Source of the DNA: Solirubrobacterales bacterium
Lineage (GTDB): Bacteria > Actinomycetota > Thermoleophilia > Solirubrobacterales > Solirubrobacteraceae
DNA length: 58,358 nucleotides
Assembly (NCBI GenBank): GCA_027451345.1
Contig: DAIDJO010000014.1
Location: 1 to 58,358, forward strand
Reading direction: 5' to 3'
Shown: piece by piece, positions 26,420 through 35,934 of the stretch
Layout: each line of letters starts with the position of its first letter
Numbering within the stretch: position 1 is the stretch's first letter
The notes under the pieces: generated by a model
Told to the model about the DNA's origin: nothing
Databases searched by the model: none
Seen by the model: only the letters and a program-made list of their open reading frames with translations
Made by a program: the position numbers and the translations under genes

Positions 26420-27544
26420 TCACCATGAGTTGCGCCCGCCCCCCATGAACTGCTCTCGCTGGACAGGTCGGGCGGGCTCCGTTTGGGTGATCTTGCTCAG
26501 CCCCCGCGGAACGTCCGGGTCCAGACCCATTCGTCTCGCCAGCGCCTCGGTGAGCTGCTGACCGGGGCCGACCAGGACCAGCGGGGCGATCGCCTCGGGC
26601 AGTGTCGTGCGCGCGAGTGCGACGTCGCAGCACCGCGCGAACGCATCGTCGCCCCCGATCCCGACGACGGCGGCGCCGCGGGCGCGCATCTGCGAGGCGA
26701 TCTCACCGAGCGGCGTTCGGTAGGGCCCTTCGGGCGGGGCGACGACGACGCCCGCGGTGTCGCGGTCGACGAGGGCGATCGGACCGTGCAGAAGGTCGGC
26801 ATAGGAGAGGCCCAGGCTCGGGACGTAGCACGTCTCCAGCAGCTTAAGCGAGAGCTCTTGAGCGGTCGACAGTGCGTATCCCCTGCTCGTGACCACGGCA
26901 TGACCGCGGTCGACCATCAGAGCTGCCGCAGCGTCGACGGTGTCGTCACCGGAGAGCATCCGGCGCATCTCTTCCGGTACTCGGCTGAGGTCACGGAGGA
27001 GGGCGTCGCCCGCCGGAGCCAGTGCCGCGCCGAGGACCGCCAAGGCGGTGAGCTGCGCGGTGTACGTCTTCGTCGCCGGCACGGCGCGCTCGTCACCGGC
27101 GTGGGTGATCAGCGCAACATCAGCATGGGCCGCCAGCGGCGAATCCTCGGCGTTGGTGACCGCCACCGTCGCCGCCCCGCAGCGACGCGCCCAGACAATG
27201 CTCTCGGTGATCTCAGCGGTCCGTCCGGACTGAGAGAGCCCGACCACGAGGGCGTTGCCCAGGTCAAGCCGGCGGTGGTAGTGAGTCGCGATCGAGGGTG
27301 AGGCCAGCGAGCCGAGGAGACCGGCGGTGAGCTCACACACGTACCGGCCGTAGACGGCCGCGTTGTTCGATGATCCACGCCCGACGAATATCACGTGCGA
27401 ACGGTCTCGGCCGAGCGCGCGCAGAACAGGCACGCTCGGCAGCAACGCATCGAGCGTCGCCGCCAGGACCGCCGGTTGCTGGTCGATCTCGGCGGCCATA
27501 CGGCTCGTGGGCGAGGAATTGGAAGCGTGGAGAGCGTCGATCAT
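26420..27544 (-). CDS. SIS-domain sugar isomerase/deaminase-like protein
   Basis: 374 residues from ATG 27544; no clear ribosome binding site, and an ATG 15 codons later is an alternative. It has two SIS domains like the isomerase half of GlmS, but no glutaminase domain. Seen: HVIFVGRGSSNNAAVYGRY near residue 50, the phosphosugar-binding loop LVVGLSQSGRTAEI near 95, VPATKTYTAQLTAL near 150 and the second-domain ELSLKLLETCYVPSLGLSY near 225 followed by DLLHGPIALVD. This is the pattern of GlmS-like/AgaS-like amino-sugar-phosphate isomerases or deaminases. It is the promoter-proximal gene facing the DeoR regulator, suggesting an amino-sugar phosphate intermediate. Confidence 0.85.
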   Translation of the reverse strand: MIDALHASNSSPTSRMAAEIDQQPAVLAATLDALLPSVPVLRALGRDRSHVIFVGRGSSNNAAVYGRYVCELTAGLLGSLASPSIATHYHRRLDLGNALVVGLSQSGRTAEITESIVWARRCGAATVAVTNAEDSPLAAHADVALITHAGDERAVPATKTYTAQLTALAVLGAALAPAGDALLRDLSRVPEEMRRMLSGDDTVDAAAALMVDRGHAVVTSRGYALSTAQELSLKLLETCYVPSLGLSYADLLHGPIALVDRDTAGVVVAPPEGPYRTPLGEIASQMRARGAAVVGIGGDDAFARCCDVALARTTLPEAIAPLVLVGPGQQLTEALARRMGLDPDVPRGLSKITQTEPARPVQREQFMGGGRNSW

Positions 27545-27569
27545 GGGGTCAGGCAAATACGCGCAACTA

Positions 27570-27616
27570 CGAACAATTTCGGGCGACTTCGAACGATACA
27601 CGTTGTAGACCGAACA
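27570..27616. promoter_or_regulatory. Candidate operator: three CGAAC(A/G) repeats between divergent genes
   Basis: The gap between the SIS gene and the divergent deoR-type gene contains CGAACA at 27570-27575, CGAACG at 27590-27595 and CGAACA at 27611-27616, spaced 20 and 21 bp, about two helical turns apart. The middle copy lies in a TTCGAA palindrome. CGAACA is the half-site of the well-known GlpR (DeoR family) operator. The position suits autoregulation and control of the sugar genes by the adjacent regulator. Confidence 0.45.
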
Positions 27617-27638
27617 TGTCGACCACTACAATGGCCGC

Positions 27639-28384
27639 ATGCTGCCCACTGAGAGGCGGAGGTCGATGGAACTCGCCGTCCGTGCCGGGGTCACTGAGGT
27701 CAAGCAGCTCGCAACGCGCTTCAACGTATCTGAGGTGACGGTTCGGCGCGACCTCGACGAGCTCATGCTCCTGGGGCGTGTCAACCGAGTGCGGGGCGGA
27801 GCGGTGCTCGCCGATGCGGAGGAGCGCCCCTTCACCGAAACGGTGATCGATCATCTGCCCGAGAAGATGCGGATTGGCGCGGCCGCAGCGGCGTTGGTCG
27901 AGGACGGCCAGACGGTCATGATCGACGTCGGCACCACCGCGCTGCAACTCGCCCGCAGCCTCCGCGACCGTGAGGTCACGGTCGTGACGACGAACCTCGC
28001 TGTCTACGAGGAACTGGCGGGATCACAGGCGACCACGCTCGTGCTCCCCGGCGGCGAGCTCCGGCGCAACTATCGCTCGCTGGTCGGCCCCATCGCCGAG
28101 GAGAACCTGCGCAACATGAGCGCCGACGTCGCGTTCCTGGGAGCCTCGGGCATCGACCGCCGGCTCGTCGTACGTGACTCGACGGGGGTGGAGGTTCCGA
28201 TCAAGCGCGCGATGATCGCGTCAGCCAACCGCGCCGTGCTCCTCACCGACAGTTCAAAGTTTGAGACTGCGGCCCTTCTCACGGTTTGTCAGGCCGCCGA
28301 CCTCGCCGCCGTCGTGACGGACGCCGGCGTGTCGAATGAACGGCGCCGAGCGCTCGAGGCCGCGGGCGTGGAAGTGATCGTCGC

Positions 28385-28388
<4 letters not shown>
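27639..28388 (+). CDS. DeoR-family transcriptional repressor
   Basis: 249 residues, standard DeoR-family length. The N-terminal winged helix (LPTERRRSMELAVRAG, then VKQLATRFNVSEVTVRRDLD) has the recognition helix sequence VSEVTVRRDLDEL and the RVRGGAV wing. The C-terminal DeoR sensor domain, which binds phosphorylated sugars, shows VMIDVGTTALQLA near 90, VVTTNLAV near 115, TLVLPGGELRR near 135 and DVAFLGASGID near 165. It starts the plus-strand operon with the two ABC ATPase genes (overlap of 4 bp) and diverges from the SIS gene, so it probably controls the whole catabolic locus in response to a phosphosugar. Confidence 0.93.
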
Positions 28389-29409
<1,021 letters not shown>

Positions 29410-29413
<4 letters not shown>

Positions 29414-30453
29414 GCGCCGTGTCCGCGCCGACGCCACCGTTGCTCGAGGCCCGGCACGTCAGTAAGGAGTACCCCGTCGGCGCCGGGCTAACGTTGCGGC
29501 GCCGCCGCGAGGTCGTGCACGCGGTCACCGACGTCTCGATCACCGTGGGAGCGGGAGAGGTGTTCGGACTGGTCGGCGAATCGGGCTGCGGTAAGTCGAC
29601 CTTGTCGCGCCTGATGGTTGCGCTCGAGCGTCCGTCGAGCGGCGAGGTGCGGATCGACGGCATCAACCTGTCCGAGATCGGGGGACGCCGGCTTCGCGCA
29701 TTGCGACGCGACTTCCAGCTCATGTTCCAGGACCCCGACGCCTCGCTTGACCCGCGAATGCGGGTCGGCGCCAGCGTCGCCGAGCCGTTGGCGGCCCAGC
29801 GCATCGGCACCCGCCGGGAGCGGGCCGCAACCGTGGCGCGGCTGCTGGACGAGGTCGGGCTGAGTCGAGATGTCGCCGAGCGCTTCCCGCACGAGCTCTC
29901 AGGCGGCCAGCGCCAGCGGGTGGGACTGGCGCGCGCCCTGTCCCTCCAACCGCGGCTGATCGTCGCCGACGAGCCGGTCAGCGCCCTCGACGTCTCGGTC
30001 CAAGCGCAGGTGATCAACCTGCTCCGGGAGACGCAGGTCCAGCACGGGCTGACGTACGTGGTGATCTCTCACGACCTCGCCGTCATCCACTACCTGGCCG
30101 ACCGCATCGGCGTGATGTATCTGGGCGTACTCGTCGAGGTCGGCCCGGCAGACCGCATCTACGCGGCTCCGGCCCATCCGTACACTGCGGGACTGGTTGA
30201 GACGATCCCCAGACCGGCGCCCGCCGGCCAGCGCGGCCGCCGTCAGGCGGCGATCCGGGGAGAGCTGCCATCGCCGGTCAACCCCCCTTCGGGATGCCGC
30301 TTTCGGACCCGCTGCCCGAGTGCACAGGACCGCTGCGCGGTCGAGGTCCCGCAGCTGCGGGAATTCGGAGCCGGGCACACTGCGGCCTGCCATTTCCCGC
30401 TGTACCCAGCGGCGGCCGGTGCCGCACCGTCGGGCTCGCTATCGGGCGTGTAG
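29410..30453 (+). CDS. Dpp/Opp-type ABC transporter ATPase (DppF-like)
   Basis: 347 residues from ATG 29410, which overlaps the preceding stop (ATGA); the frame is open further upstream within the neighbour. Seen: Walker A LVGESGCGKSTLSRLMV near residue 55, FQDPDASLDPRM near 110, signature LSGGQRQRVGLARAL near 165, Walker B LIVADEPVSALD near 185, switch VISHDLAVIHY near 215 and the C-terminal CRFRTRCPSAQDRC near 300. It pairs with the DppD-like ATPase to energise the DppB/DppC permeases encoded convergently. The last 15 bp overlap the 3' end of the DppC-like gene on the opposite strand. Confidence 0.95.
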
Positions 30454-31350
30454 GCGGGCGCTGAGCCCGTCGCGCAGCGCGTCGCCGACGAAATTGAAGG
30501 CGACGACGGTCAGAATGATCGCGACTCCGGGGGGATAGACCAACCACCAGTAGCCGTCGGCCGTGTAGGTGACGCCGTTGGAGAGCATCGATCCCCAGTC
30601 GGCTGCCGGTGGGCGCACTCCGAGACCCAGGTAGCTCAGAGTCGCCACGATGAGAATCGCGTCGGCGATCTGAAAGGTGACGTTGACGACGATCGTGCCG
30701 ATCGTGTTCGGGATGATGTGGCGCAGGATGCTGCGCCACCGTCCGCCGCCCATGACGGTAACCGCCTGCACATAATCGAGGCCGCGCAGAGACAGCGTCT
30801 CACCGCGTACCAGTCGAGCTGGCGCCAACCATGAAATCAGCGCGACGACCAGGACCAGCGCGGCGAGGCTTGAGGTAAGGGACCCCAGGAACAGCAGCAG
30901 AAACAGCGACGGGATGGCGAGAAGGCCGTCGACAATGCGCATCATGACGGAATCGACGACGCCCCCACTGAACCCTGCGAGCGCACCCCAGAGCGCACCG
31001 AAACAGGTCGCGATCACGGCGGCGGCGAGGCCCACTTCGAGCGACGTCCGGCCGCCGAGCATCAGCCGTCCCAGCATGTCGCGACCCGTGTCGTCGGTGC
31101 CGAGCAGGTGGCTCGCGTCGGGCCGTATCAGACTCAGCTGCAGCGACGTGTGGAGCTGATCGGTGTGATAGACGAGTGGTCCGACGAAGCAGAAGAGGAC
31201 CATGAAGACGATCATGGCCAAGCCCAAGGTCGCCAGTCGGTTCTGCAGAAAGACATCAAGGACCAGGCGCCACAGCTGGCGGCTGGCGGTGACGCCCTCG
31301 CCCGAGTCAGTCGGCAGCTCCGCGGGCCCATTGGATGGCAGAACGGCCAT
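30439..31350 (-). CDS. Dpp/Opp-type ABC permease (DppC-like)
   Basis: 303 residues from ATG 31350, which shares a base with the DppB-like stop (TGATG); an upstream open extension lies inside that gene. Inner-membrane permease with about six helices: LATLGLAMIVFMVLFCFVGP near residue 38, LAAAVIATCFGALWGALAGF near 108, IPSLFLLLFLGSLTSSLAAL near 150 and further segments to the C-terminus. The DppC-type LLGTDDTGRDMLGRLMLGGR motif is near 85 and the EAA loop (coupling helix) near 200 (VQAVTVMGGGRWRSILRHI, then IPN). It pairs with DppB as the pore of the importer. Confidence 0.94.
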   Translation of the reverse strand: MAVLPSNGPAELPTDSGEGVTASRQLWRLVLDVFLQNRLATLGLAMIVFMVLFCFVGPLVYHTDQLHTSLQLSLIRPDASHLLGTDDTGRDMLGRLMLGGRTSLEVGLAAAVIATCFGALWGALAGFSGGVVDSVMMRIVDGLLAIPSLFLLLFLGSLTSSLAALVLVVALISWLAPARLVRGETLSLRGLDYVQAVTVMGGGRWRSILRHIIPNTIGTIVVNVTFQIADAILIVATLSYLGLGVRPPAADWGSMLSNGVTYTADGYWWLVYPPGVAIILTVVAFNFVGDALRDGLSARLHAR

Positions 31351-32294
31351 CAGGTGTACCGGACGCGAGGGTCGAGAGCGGCGTACATGAGATCGGCGAG
31401 CAGTGAGCCCACCACGGTGCCGACGGCCGCCACGAGCACGAGACCGAGCATGACCGGGTAGTCCTGATTCTGTGCGGCAGTCCAGAACAGCAGACCCGTG
31501 CCGGGAAAGTTGAACACCGACTCGACCACCAGCGCACCACCCAGGACCCACGGCAGGCTCAGACCCAGCAACGTCACAACTGGCACAAGTGCGTTGCGCA
31601 GGGTATGGCGCATGACGACGCGCCACTCCGGCACCCCGCGGGCACGCGCAGTGCGCACGTAGTCCTGTGAAAGCTGTTCGAGCATCGAGGAGCGCATGTA
31701 ACGGCTGAACTGGGCGATCGTTACGAGCGCGAGCGTGGCGACCGGGAGGACGAGGCCCTCGGGGTGGGCGAGCACCTGGGACAAACTGCCCTGCGGCGCC
31801 TCGGAGGGTAGCCAGCCGAGGTTGATGGCGAACAGCTCGATGAGGACGAGTCCGAGCCAGAAACTCGGCATCGCGTAGAAGATGAATGCGGCACCCGTGA
31901 AGATGTAGTCGATCAGTCGATTGCGGCGGACCGCCTGGAGAATCCCCAGCGGTACCGCCAACAGGGCCGCCAGGAGAGTGCTCAAGCCAACGAGCAGAAT
32001 GGTCTTCGGCAGAGCCTCGCCCAGCAGCGAGGTGACGCTCTGACTGAGCTTGTAGGAGTACCCGAGGTTCCCCCTGAGGAGTTGCCCGATGTAATGCACG
32101 TACTGCTCCAGCAGCGGCCGGTTGTAACCGTTGAGGCGGTTGAACGCGGCCTTCTCTGCGGCGGTGGCTCGGCGTCCGAGGATCGCTTCGGCTGGTCCGC
32201 CGGGCAGGAGGCGGACCAGCAAGAATACGATCACGGTGACCATGAAGATCACGAGCACAGCCTGCCCGACGCGGCGGATCAGATAGCCGGTCAT
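31350..32294 (-). CDS. Dpp/Opp-type ABC permease (DppB-like)
   Basis: 314 residues from ATG 32294, chosen because MTGYLIRRVGQAVLVIFMVT is the standard DppB N-terminus; the gene lies 22 bp after the binding-protein gene. Six transmembrane helices, with the DppB motif RLLPGGPAEAILGRRA near residue 30, the GNLGYSYKLSQSV segment near 75, the EAA-type loop DYVRTARARGVPEWRVVMRH near 210 and AFIFYAMPSFWLGLVLIELF near 135. Inner-membrane pore subunit for the substrate delivered by the adjacent binding protein. Confidence 0.94.
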   Translation of the reverse strand: MTGYLIRRVGQAVLVIFMVTVIVFLLVRLLPGGPAEAILGRRATAAEKAAFNRLNGYNRPLLEQYVHYIGQLLRGNLGYSYKLSQSVTSLLGEALPKTILLVGLSTLLAALLAVPLGILQAVRRNRLIDYIFTGAAFIFYAMPSFWLGLVLIELFAINLGWLPSEAPQGSLSQVLAHPEGLVLPVATLALVTIAQFSRYMRSSMLEQLSQDYVRTARARGVPEWRVVMRHTLRNALVPVVTLLGLSLPWVLGGALVVESVFNFPGTGLLFWTAAQNQDYPVMLGLVLVAAVGTVVGSLLADLMYAALDPRVRYT

Positions 32295-32316
32295 GTTCTC
32301 GCTCGTGATCGGGGGC

Positions 32317-34167
32317 TCAGCGCGCCGGGCGCCAATCCTCCGGGTAGAGCTGGCCGAATGGGTCGTTGGGCTGCGTATTGGTCCACTTGTCGCTGACCGC
32401 CACGATCGAGTCCGGCTTTGGGGTCCACAGCACGGGCAGCTGCCGGGCGAGGTAGTTCTCATAGCTGGTCATCGCCTGAGGGCTCGTGCTGATATGGGTC
32501 GCCTTGATCAGTTTGTCGGCCGTCGGATCTGAGTAGCCACCCGCGTTCGATGCCCCGCGGGAGGCGAAGATCAGAGAGCCTTCCGGGTAGTAGTCGGGCT
32601 GGAAGGTCCAGGCGAGGTCGCCCTGGATCAGCTGCCATCCGCACTTGGACTGGGACGGCGTGCACCTGACCTCGTGCGCGTTGACCGTGTCCAATGGCTC
32701 GGGCACGAGGTTGAGCTTGATGCCAGCCTTCATGAAGTTCGACGCCATTGCCTGCACGCCGAGGGCCAACGACGAGATGCCGTTGGCGTATTCGAACGTG
32801 AACTTGAGCGCCGCGCCGGCCGCCACACCCCGGCCGCACTCAGTCGGGCCGGTTCCGGGCTTCGCGCAGGTGCTCACCCCGTTGGGCCTGACCGTCCAAC
32901 CGTGCGTCTTGAGGAGCGCCACCGCCTTGGACGGTGAATACGGGTAGACGCCGTTCTTGACCAGGGTGCTGGCGAAGGCATTGGGCGGATCGGTCGGCAC
33001 CGGTCCGTGAGTCTGGCCGCCGAAGCCGTTCAGTGCCACCCTCACCCATGTCGCCTGGTCGATCAACTCCTGCATTGCCTGCCGGATGTAGAGCTGCTTG
33101 AAGATCGGTCCGGCCACGGGGTTGTTGAAGTTGAGGACGGTGTAGTTGATCGACCAGGTCGGGGACGACGCAACGGCATAACCGCTCGACTTCAGCAGCG
33201 GGATCTGCGAGGCGTCCTGGGACGGGATGTAGCCGTAATCGACGCCGCCGCTGCGCAGGACGTTGTACTCGGCGGCGTCGCTCGTGAACGGAACTAGGTT
33301 GAACTGCTTGAGCACTGGCTTGATCGGCCCCGAATAGGCCGTATTGGGAACCAGCGTGACCCGGTTGGAGGTGTCGAACGAGCGGATCTTCCACGGGCCG
33401 CTGACCACCTTCCAGAGAGGGTTGGTAGCGTAGGTGGAGAGCTCGTTGCCCTGCTTGAGGAGGAAGTGGTAGACCTGCTTGGCGCCCGCAGGCGTCATGT
33501 CCTGGTTCCCGACCGGTCCCGTGGCGCTCGTCTTGTCCCAGAGGTGCTGGGGCATCGGGGTGATCTGACTGAGCTCGTTATAGAGCACCCACTGATGGTT
33601 GTAGACGCGGTTGAAGGTGAAGGCGATCTTGGTGGGCCCCTCCGCCTTGACGCTCGTCACATTGTCGGGGAACTCGCCCGGCACGTAGCCCGCCCAGTTG
33701 TTCTTGGCGACGCGCAGCAGATTCATCCAGAACACCACGTCGCGGCTGGTGATCGCGTGTCCGTCCGACCACTTGTACGGCTTCAGCTTGACGACCGCAG
33801 TCCGACCGCCATTCGTGTACGTCGGAGCGTTGGCGAGGCTGAGCTGGGCGTTGAAGTCCGGGGTGCCGTTATTCCCGAACCAGTAGAGCGGCCGGTAGAT
33901 GAGGAACTGGAACTCCGAGTCGTTGTTTCCGTTGTAGTTCGTCAGCGGCGTCAGAGGGAAGATGTAGTACGGGGGCGAGTTCGGTGGTTCCGCGAACGTG
34001 GCGCTGGTCGGAGCGGCCTTCGTGACGTGGGCGCCGGCCGAAGCGGCCGCGTTCGCGCTGCCGCCACCGCCGCCGACCGCAACCGCCAGCGCAGCAGCTG
34101 TCAGTGCGACACCGCCGAGGCGGATCTGATTGCCGCGGGGTGCGCGACCGGCTCTGTAGACCTTCAT
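32317..34167 (-). CDS. ABC transporter substrate-binding protein, family 5
   Basis: 616 residues, typical of family 5 (DppA/OppA-like) extracytoplasmic binding proteins. ATG 34167 is preceded by AAGGGGAAGCT. An N-terminal Sec signal peptide is visible (basic RAGRAPRGNQIR, then hydrophobic LGGVALTAAALAVAV, then small residues ANAAASAGA); no lipobox cysteine is present, so it is probably released or held by another anchor. Family signatures: AVVKLKPYKWSDGHAITSRD near 125, FTFNRVYNHQWVLY near 190, YIRQAMQELIDQATWVR near 360 and a C-terminal KWTNTQPNDPFGQLYPEDW. It delivers the substrate to DppBC. The cargo may be a peptide or a glycoside; context favours the latter. Confidence 0.94.
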   Translation of the reverse strand: MKVYRAGRAPRGNQIRLGGVALTAAALAVAVGGGGGSANAAASAGAHVTKAAPTSATFAEPPNSPPYYIFPLTPLTNYNGNNDSEFQFLIYRPLYWFGNNGTPDFNAQLSLANAPTYTNGGRTAVVKLKPYKWSDGHAITSRDVVFWMNLLRVAKNNWAGYVPGEFPDNVTSVKAEGPTKIAFTFNRVYNHQWVLYNELSQITPMPQHLWDKTSATGPVGNQDMTPAGAKQVYHFLLKQGNELSTYATNPLWKVVSGPWKIRSFDTSNRVTLVPNTAYSGPIKPVLKQFNLVPFTSDAAEYNVLRSGGVDYGYIPSQDASQIPLLKSSGYAVASSPTWSINYTVLNFNNPVAGPIFKQLYIRQAMQELIDQATWVRVALNGFGGQTHGPVPTDPPNAFASTLVKNGVYPYSPSKAVALLKTHGWTVRPNGVSTCAKPGTGPTECGRGVAAGAALKFTFEYANGISSLALGVQAMASNFMKAGIKLNLVPEPLDTVNAHEVRCTPSQSKCGWQLIQGDLAWTFQPDYYPEGSLIFASRGASNAGGYSDPTADKLIKATHISTSPQAMTSYENYLARQLPVLWTPKPDSIVAVSDKWTNTQPNDPFGQLYPEDWRPAR

Positions 34168-34225
34168 AGCTTCCCCTTTGGCCCTGGGGCCGTCGGATTG
34201 AACATGATCGTTTCGGGAGTGCAGG

Positions 34226-34960
34226 TCATCGTGTGTCGACCCTCTGAAACCCTTCAGCGATGCGCCCGTCGGCCAGGCCTGCCAGGGTGGCGAACTCCGC
34301 CCCCGCTCGGCGTGCGGCGGCTACGAGACCGCCCGCAGCGTCGTCCTGGCTGACGTGACAAGCGAGCGCCGCGTACTTTCGCTCGGACGTCCCGGTGATG
34401 TCGACCACGATGTCGGGCGTCGGCGCTCCGAACAGCCACGTCTCGGGGACCGCGTGGGGTTCAAGGCCCGCCTCCCTCAGTTCTGGGTGCGCGAACGGGT
34501 TGCGGGCCAGAGGATAGATCGCGGCGAGGGCCGCCGCGCCGACCGCGAGGTGATCCGGGTGGTACTGGTACACGTGAGCCCAGTCGCGCTCCGGTGAGTG
34601 CACCAAGACCAGGGTCGGGCGGACCTCTCGGATGACGCGCGTGAGCTCGCGCCGCAGAGCTGGACCGTCGGCCACGTCCCCATCGCTCCAGCCGAGGAAG
34701 ACGACCTCTGCGCCGGCCAACGCCGCGGCTGAACGCTGCTCTCGGCGTCGCAGCGCGGGCACGTCAGCGCGATCGATCGTGAGGTCCGATCCGCCGCTCT
34801 GACCGTCGGTCACCACGCACCAGGTGACCGGCAGGCCCTGCTCCCGCCAAGCGATGGCGCAGCCGCCGGCGTTGAAGTCGACGTCGTCGGGATGTGCACC
34901 GATCATCAGTACCGGTCCTTCTGGTCGCTCAGGCGAGAAAGCCTTCGGCGATGGCGTCAT
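34226..34960 (-). CDS. PIG-L family deacetylase
   Basis: 244 residues; ATG 34960 lies in the last 32 bp of the hydrolase gene and is preceded by GAGGTG. PIG-L (LmbE) proteins are zinc-dependent deacetylases of GlcNAc-type groups; relatives include MshB (GlcNAc-inositol deacetylase) and Mca (mycothiol conjugate amidase). Seen: the zinc motif LMIGAHPDDVDFNAGG near residue 20, TDGQSGG near 50, the RRREQRSAAALAGAEVVFLG segment near 72 and the second histidine motif YQYHPDHLAVG near 130. It sits between an alpha/beta hydrolase gene and the binding-protein gene in one operon, so the imported compound or a product probably carries an N-acetyl group. Confidence 0.92.
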   Translation of the reverse strand: MTPSPKAFSPERPEGPVLMIGAHPDDVDFNAGGCAIAWREQGLPVTWCVVTDGQSGGSDLTIDRADVPALRRREQRSAAALAGAEVVFLGWSDGDVADGPALRRELTRVIREVRPTLVLVHSPERDWAHVYQYHPDHLAVGAAALAAIYPLARNPFAHPELREAGLEPHAVPETWLFGAPTPDIVVDITGTSERKYAALACHVSQDDAAGGLVAAARRAGAEFATLAGLADGRIAEGFQRVDTR

Positions 34961-35843
34961 GGAGCACCTCGGCTAGCGCTGCGGGCTGTTGGGCGTGGAT
35001 GTCGTGATCAGCGGGACTGAACCAGCGGGCACAGCCGCGCGGCAGCGCATCCAGTGCGCGCTGCACGTCGCGTCGCTTGTTGTTGCTGAAGGGGACCTGG
35101 CGTGTTCCATCAGCCGGCAGCAGCAGGACCGGGACGGTCACCCCGGCGTACAGCCGTGACGGCGGGCGCTCCCAAAGCTCCCTCAGGAGCAGGAGGTGGC
35201 GCTCCCGGGTCAGATGCGGCACAACGGTGCCGGCGGCACTCACGCCGAAGCAGGCCATCATGCCGTCGATCCCCTCCTCCGGCCAGTCTTCCGAGCCGGC
35301 GCGAAGCATCGCCCGAAGCTCGTCGGGAGTGCGGTCGGTGAGGTCCGGCGGCGCGAGTTCACGCTCACAGTCGTCCCAGTTCGCGAAGGTCTCACGCAGC
35401 TCGATCATGCCGCCGTCCACGCCGACCACCGCCGCCAGAGCGTGCGGATGGGCCGCCGCCAGCTCGAGCACCAGGTTGCCACCCATCGATTGGCCGACAA
35501 CGACGGCGCGCCGCCAATCGTCGTCTCGAGCGGCGAGAGCGTCGAGCACGAGGCGCAGGTCCTCCACCATCGTGGGGAAGTCATAGCCCCGATCGGGCTT
35601 GTCCGAGGCCCCATGACCGCGGAGGTCCATCGCCACCGTGCGATGGCCACGAGCCTCCAACTCCCGCGCAGCGCCGCTCCACATGCGCGCATTGGAGGCG
35701 AGGCCGTGAACGAGCAGCAGCGGCGGCCCTGACTGACCTGTGCCGCACGCGGCGCCGCGTAGGACGACACCGCCGACACCCTCGAACGCGAGCGGCGTCA
35801 CGTCGCGACGCGAAGGCACTGGCCACGGGAGGTCATGTTGCAA
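34929..35843 (-). CDS. Alpha/beta-fold hydrolase
   Basis: 304 residues if it starts at TTG 35843; an ATG at 35912 is possible but would put low-GC, promoter-like DNA inside the gene, so I prefer the shorter form. The fold signature is clear: LLLVHGLASNARMW (oxyanion HG) near residue 40, AMDLRGHGASDKPDRGYDF near 68, the nucleophile elbow VVVGQSMGGNLVLEL near 108, an acid candidate in LLLPADGTRQ near 245 and the catalytic histidine SPADHDIHAQQ near 283. Such enzymes cleave esters, amides or C-C bonds; the substrate is unknown. It is first in the operon with the PIG-L deacetylase and the importer genes. Confidence 0.85.
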   Translation of the reverse strand: MQHDLPWPVPSRRDVTPLAFEGVGGVVLRGAACGTGQSGPPLLLVHGLASNARMWSGAARELEARGHRTVAMDLRGHGASDKPDRGYDFPTMVEDLRLVLDALAARDDDWRRAVVVGQSMGGNLVLELAAAHPHALAAVVGVDGGMIELRETFANWDDCERELAPPDLTDRTPDELRAMLRAGSEDWPEEGIDGMMACFGVSAAGTVVPHLTRERHLLLLRELWERPPSRLYAGVTVPVLLLPADGTRQVPFSNNKRRDVQRALDALPRGCARWFSPADHDIHAQQPAALAEVLHDAIAEGFLA

Positions 35844-35930
35844 AGCGTACACAATTGTTGCTAAAATTGCGAATATGAATGAAGTTGTGCCGTTAGTTCG
35901 ATCATCGCGCATCAGCGAGCGGTCGGCGGC
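35844..35930. promoter_or_regulatory. Divergent AT-rich promoter region
   Basis: This short gap between the divergent hydrolase and class V PLP-enzyme genes contains the most AT-rich run in its neighbourhood (about 35850-35888), with an 8-bp palindrome ACAATTGT at 35851-35858 and TATTC/GAATAT-like words. It is the natural place for back-to-back promoters and an operator. I cannot assign individual -10/-35 boxes with confidence. Confidence 0.4.
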
Positions 35931-35934
35931 GTGA
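35875..35934 (+). CDS. Possible 19-codon leader ORF coupled to the next gene
   Basis: ATG 35875 opens a frame of 19 codons whose TGA (35932-35934) overlaps the GTG start of the following gene as GTGA. The arrangement would allow translational coupling, which could explain how a GTG without a Shine-Dalgarno site is translated. No ribosome binding site is visible before the ATG, and the peptide (MNEVVPLVRSSRISERSAA) has no known motif. It may be chance, or the ATG may mark the transcription start of a leaderless message. Confidence 0.25.
   Translation: MNEVVPLVRSSRISERSAA

Noticed and set aside
30439-30453. Tail-to-tail overlap of DppF-like and DppC-like genes as a sign of misassembly
   Set aside because: Both proteins keep normal C-termini and family length, so a 15-bp convergent overlap is acceptable.
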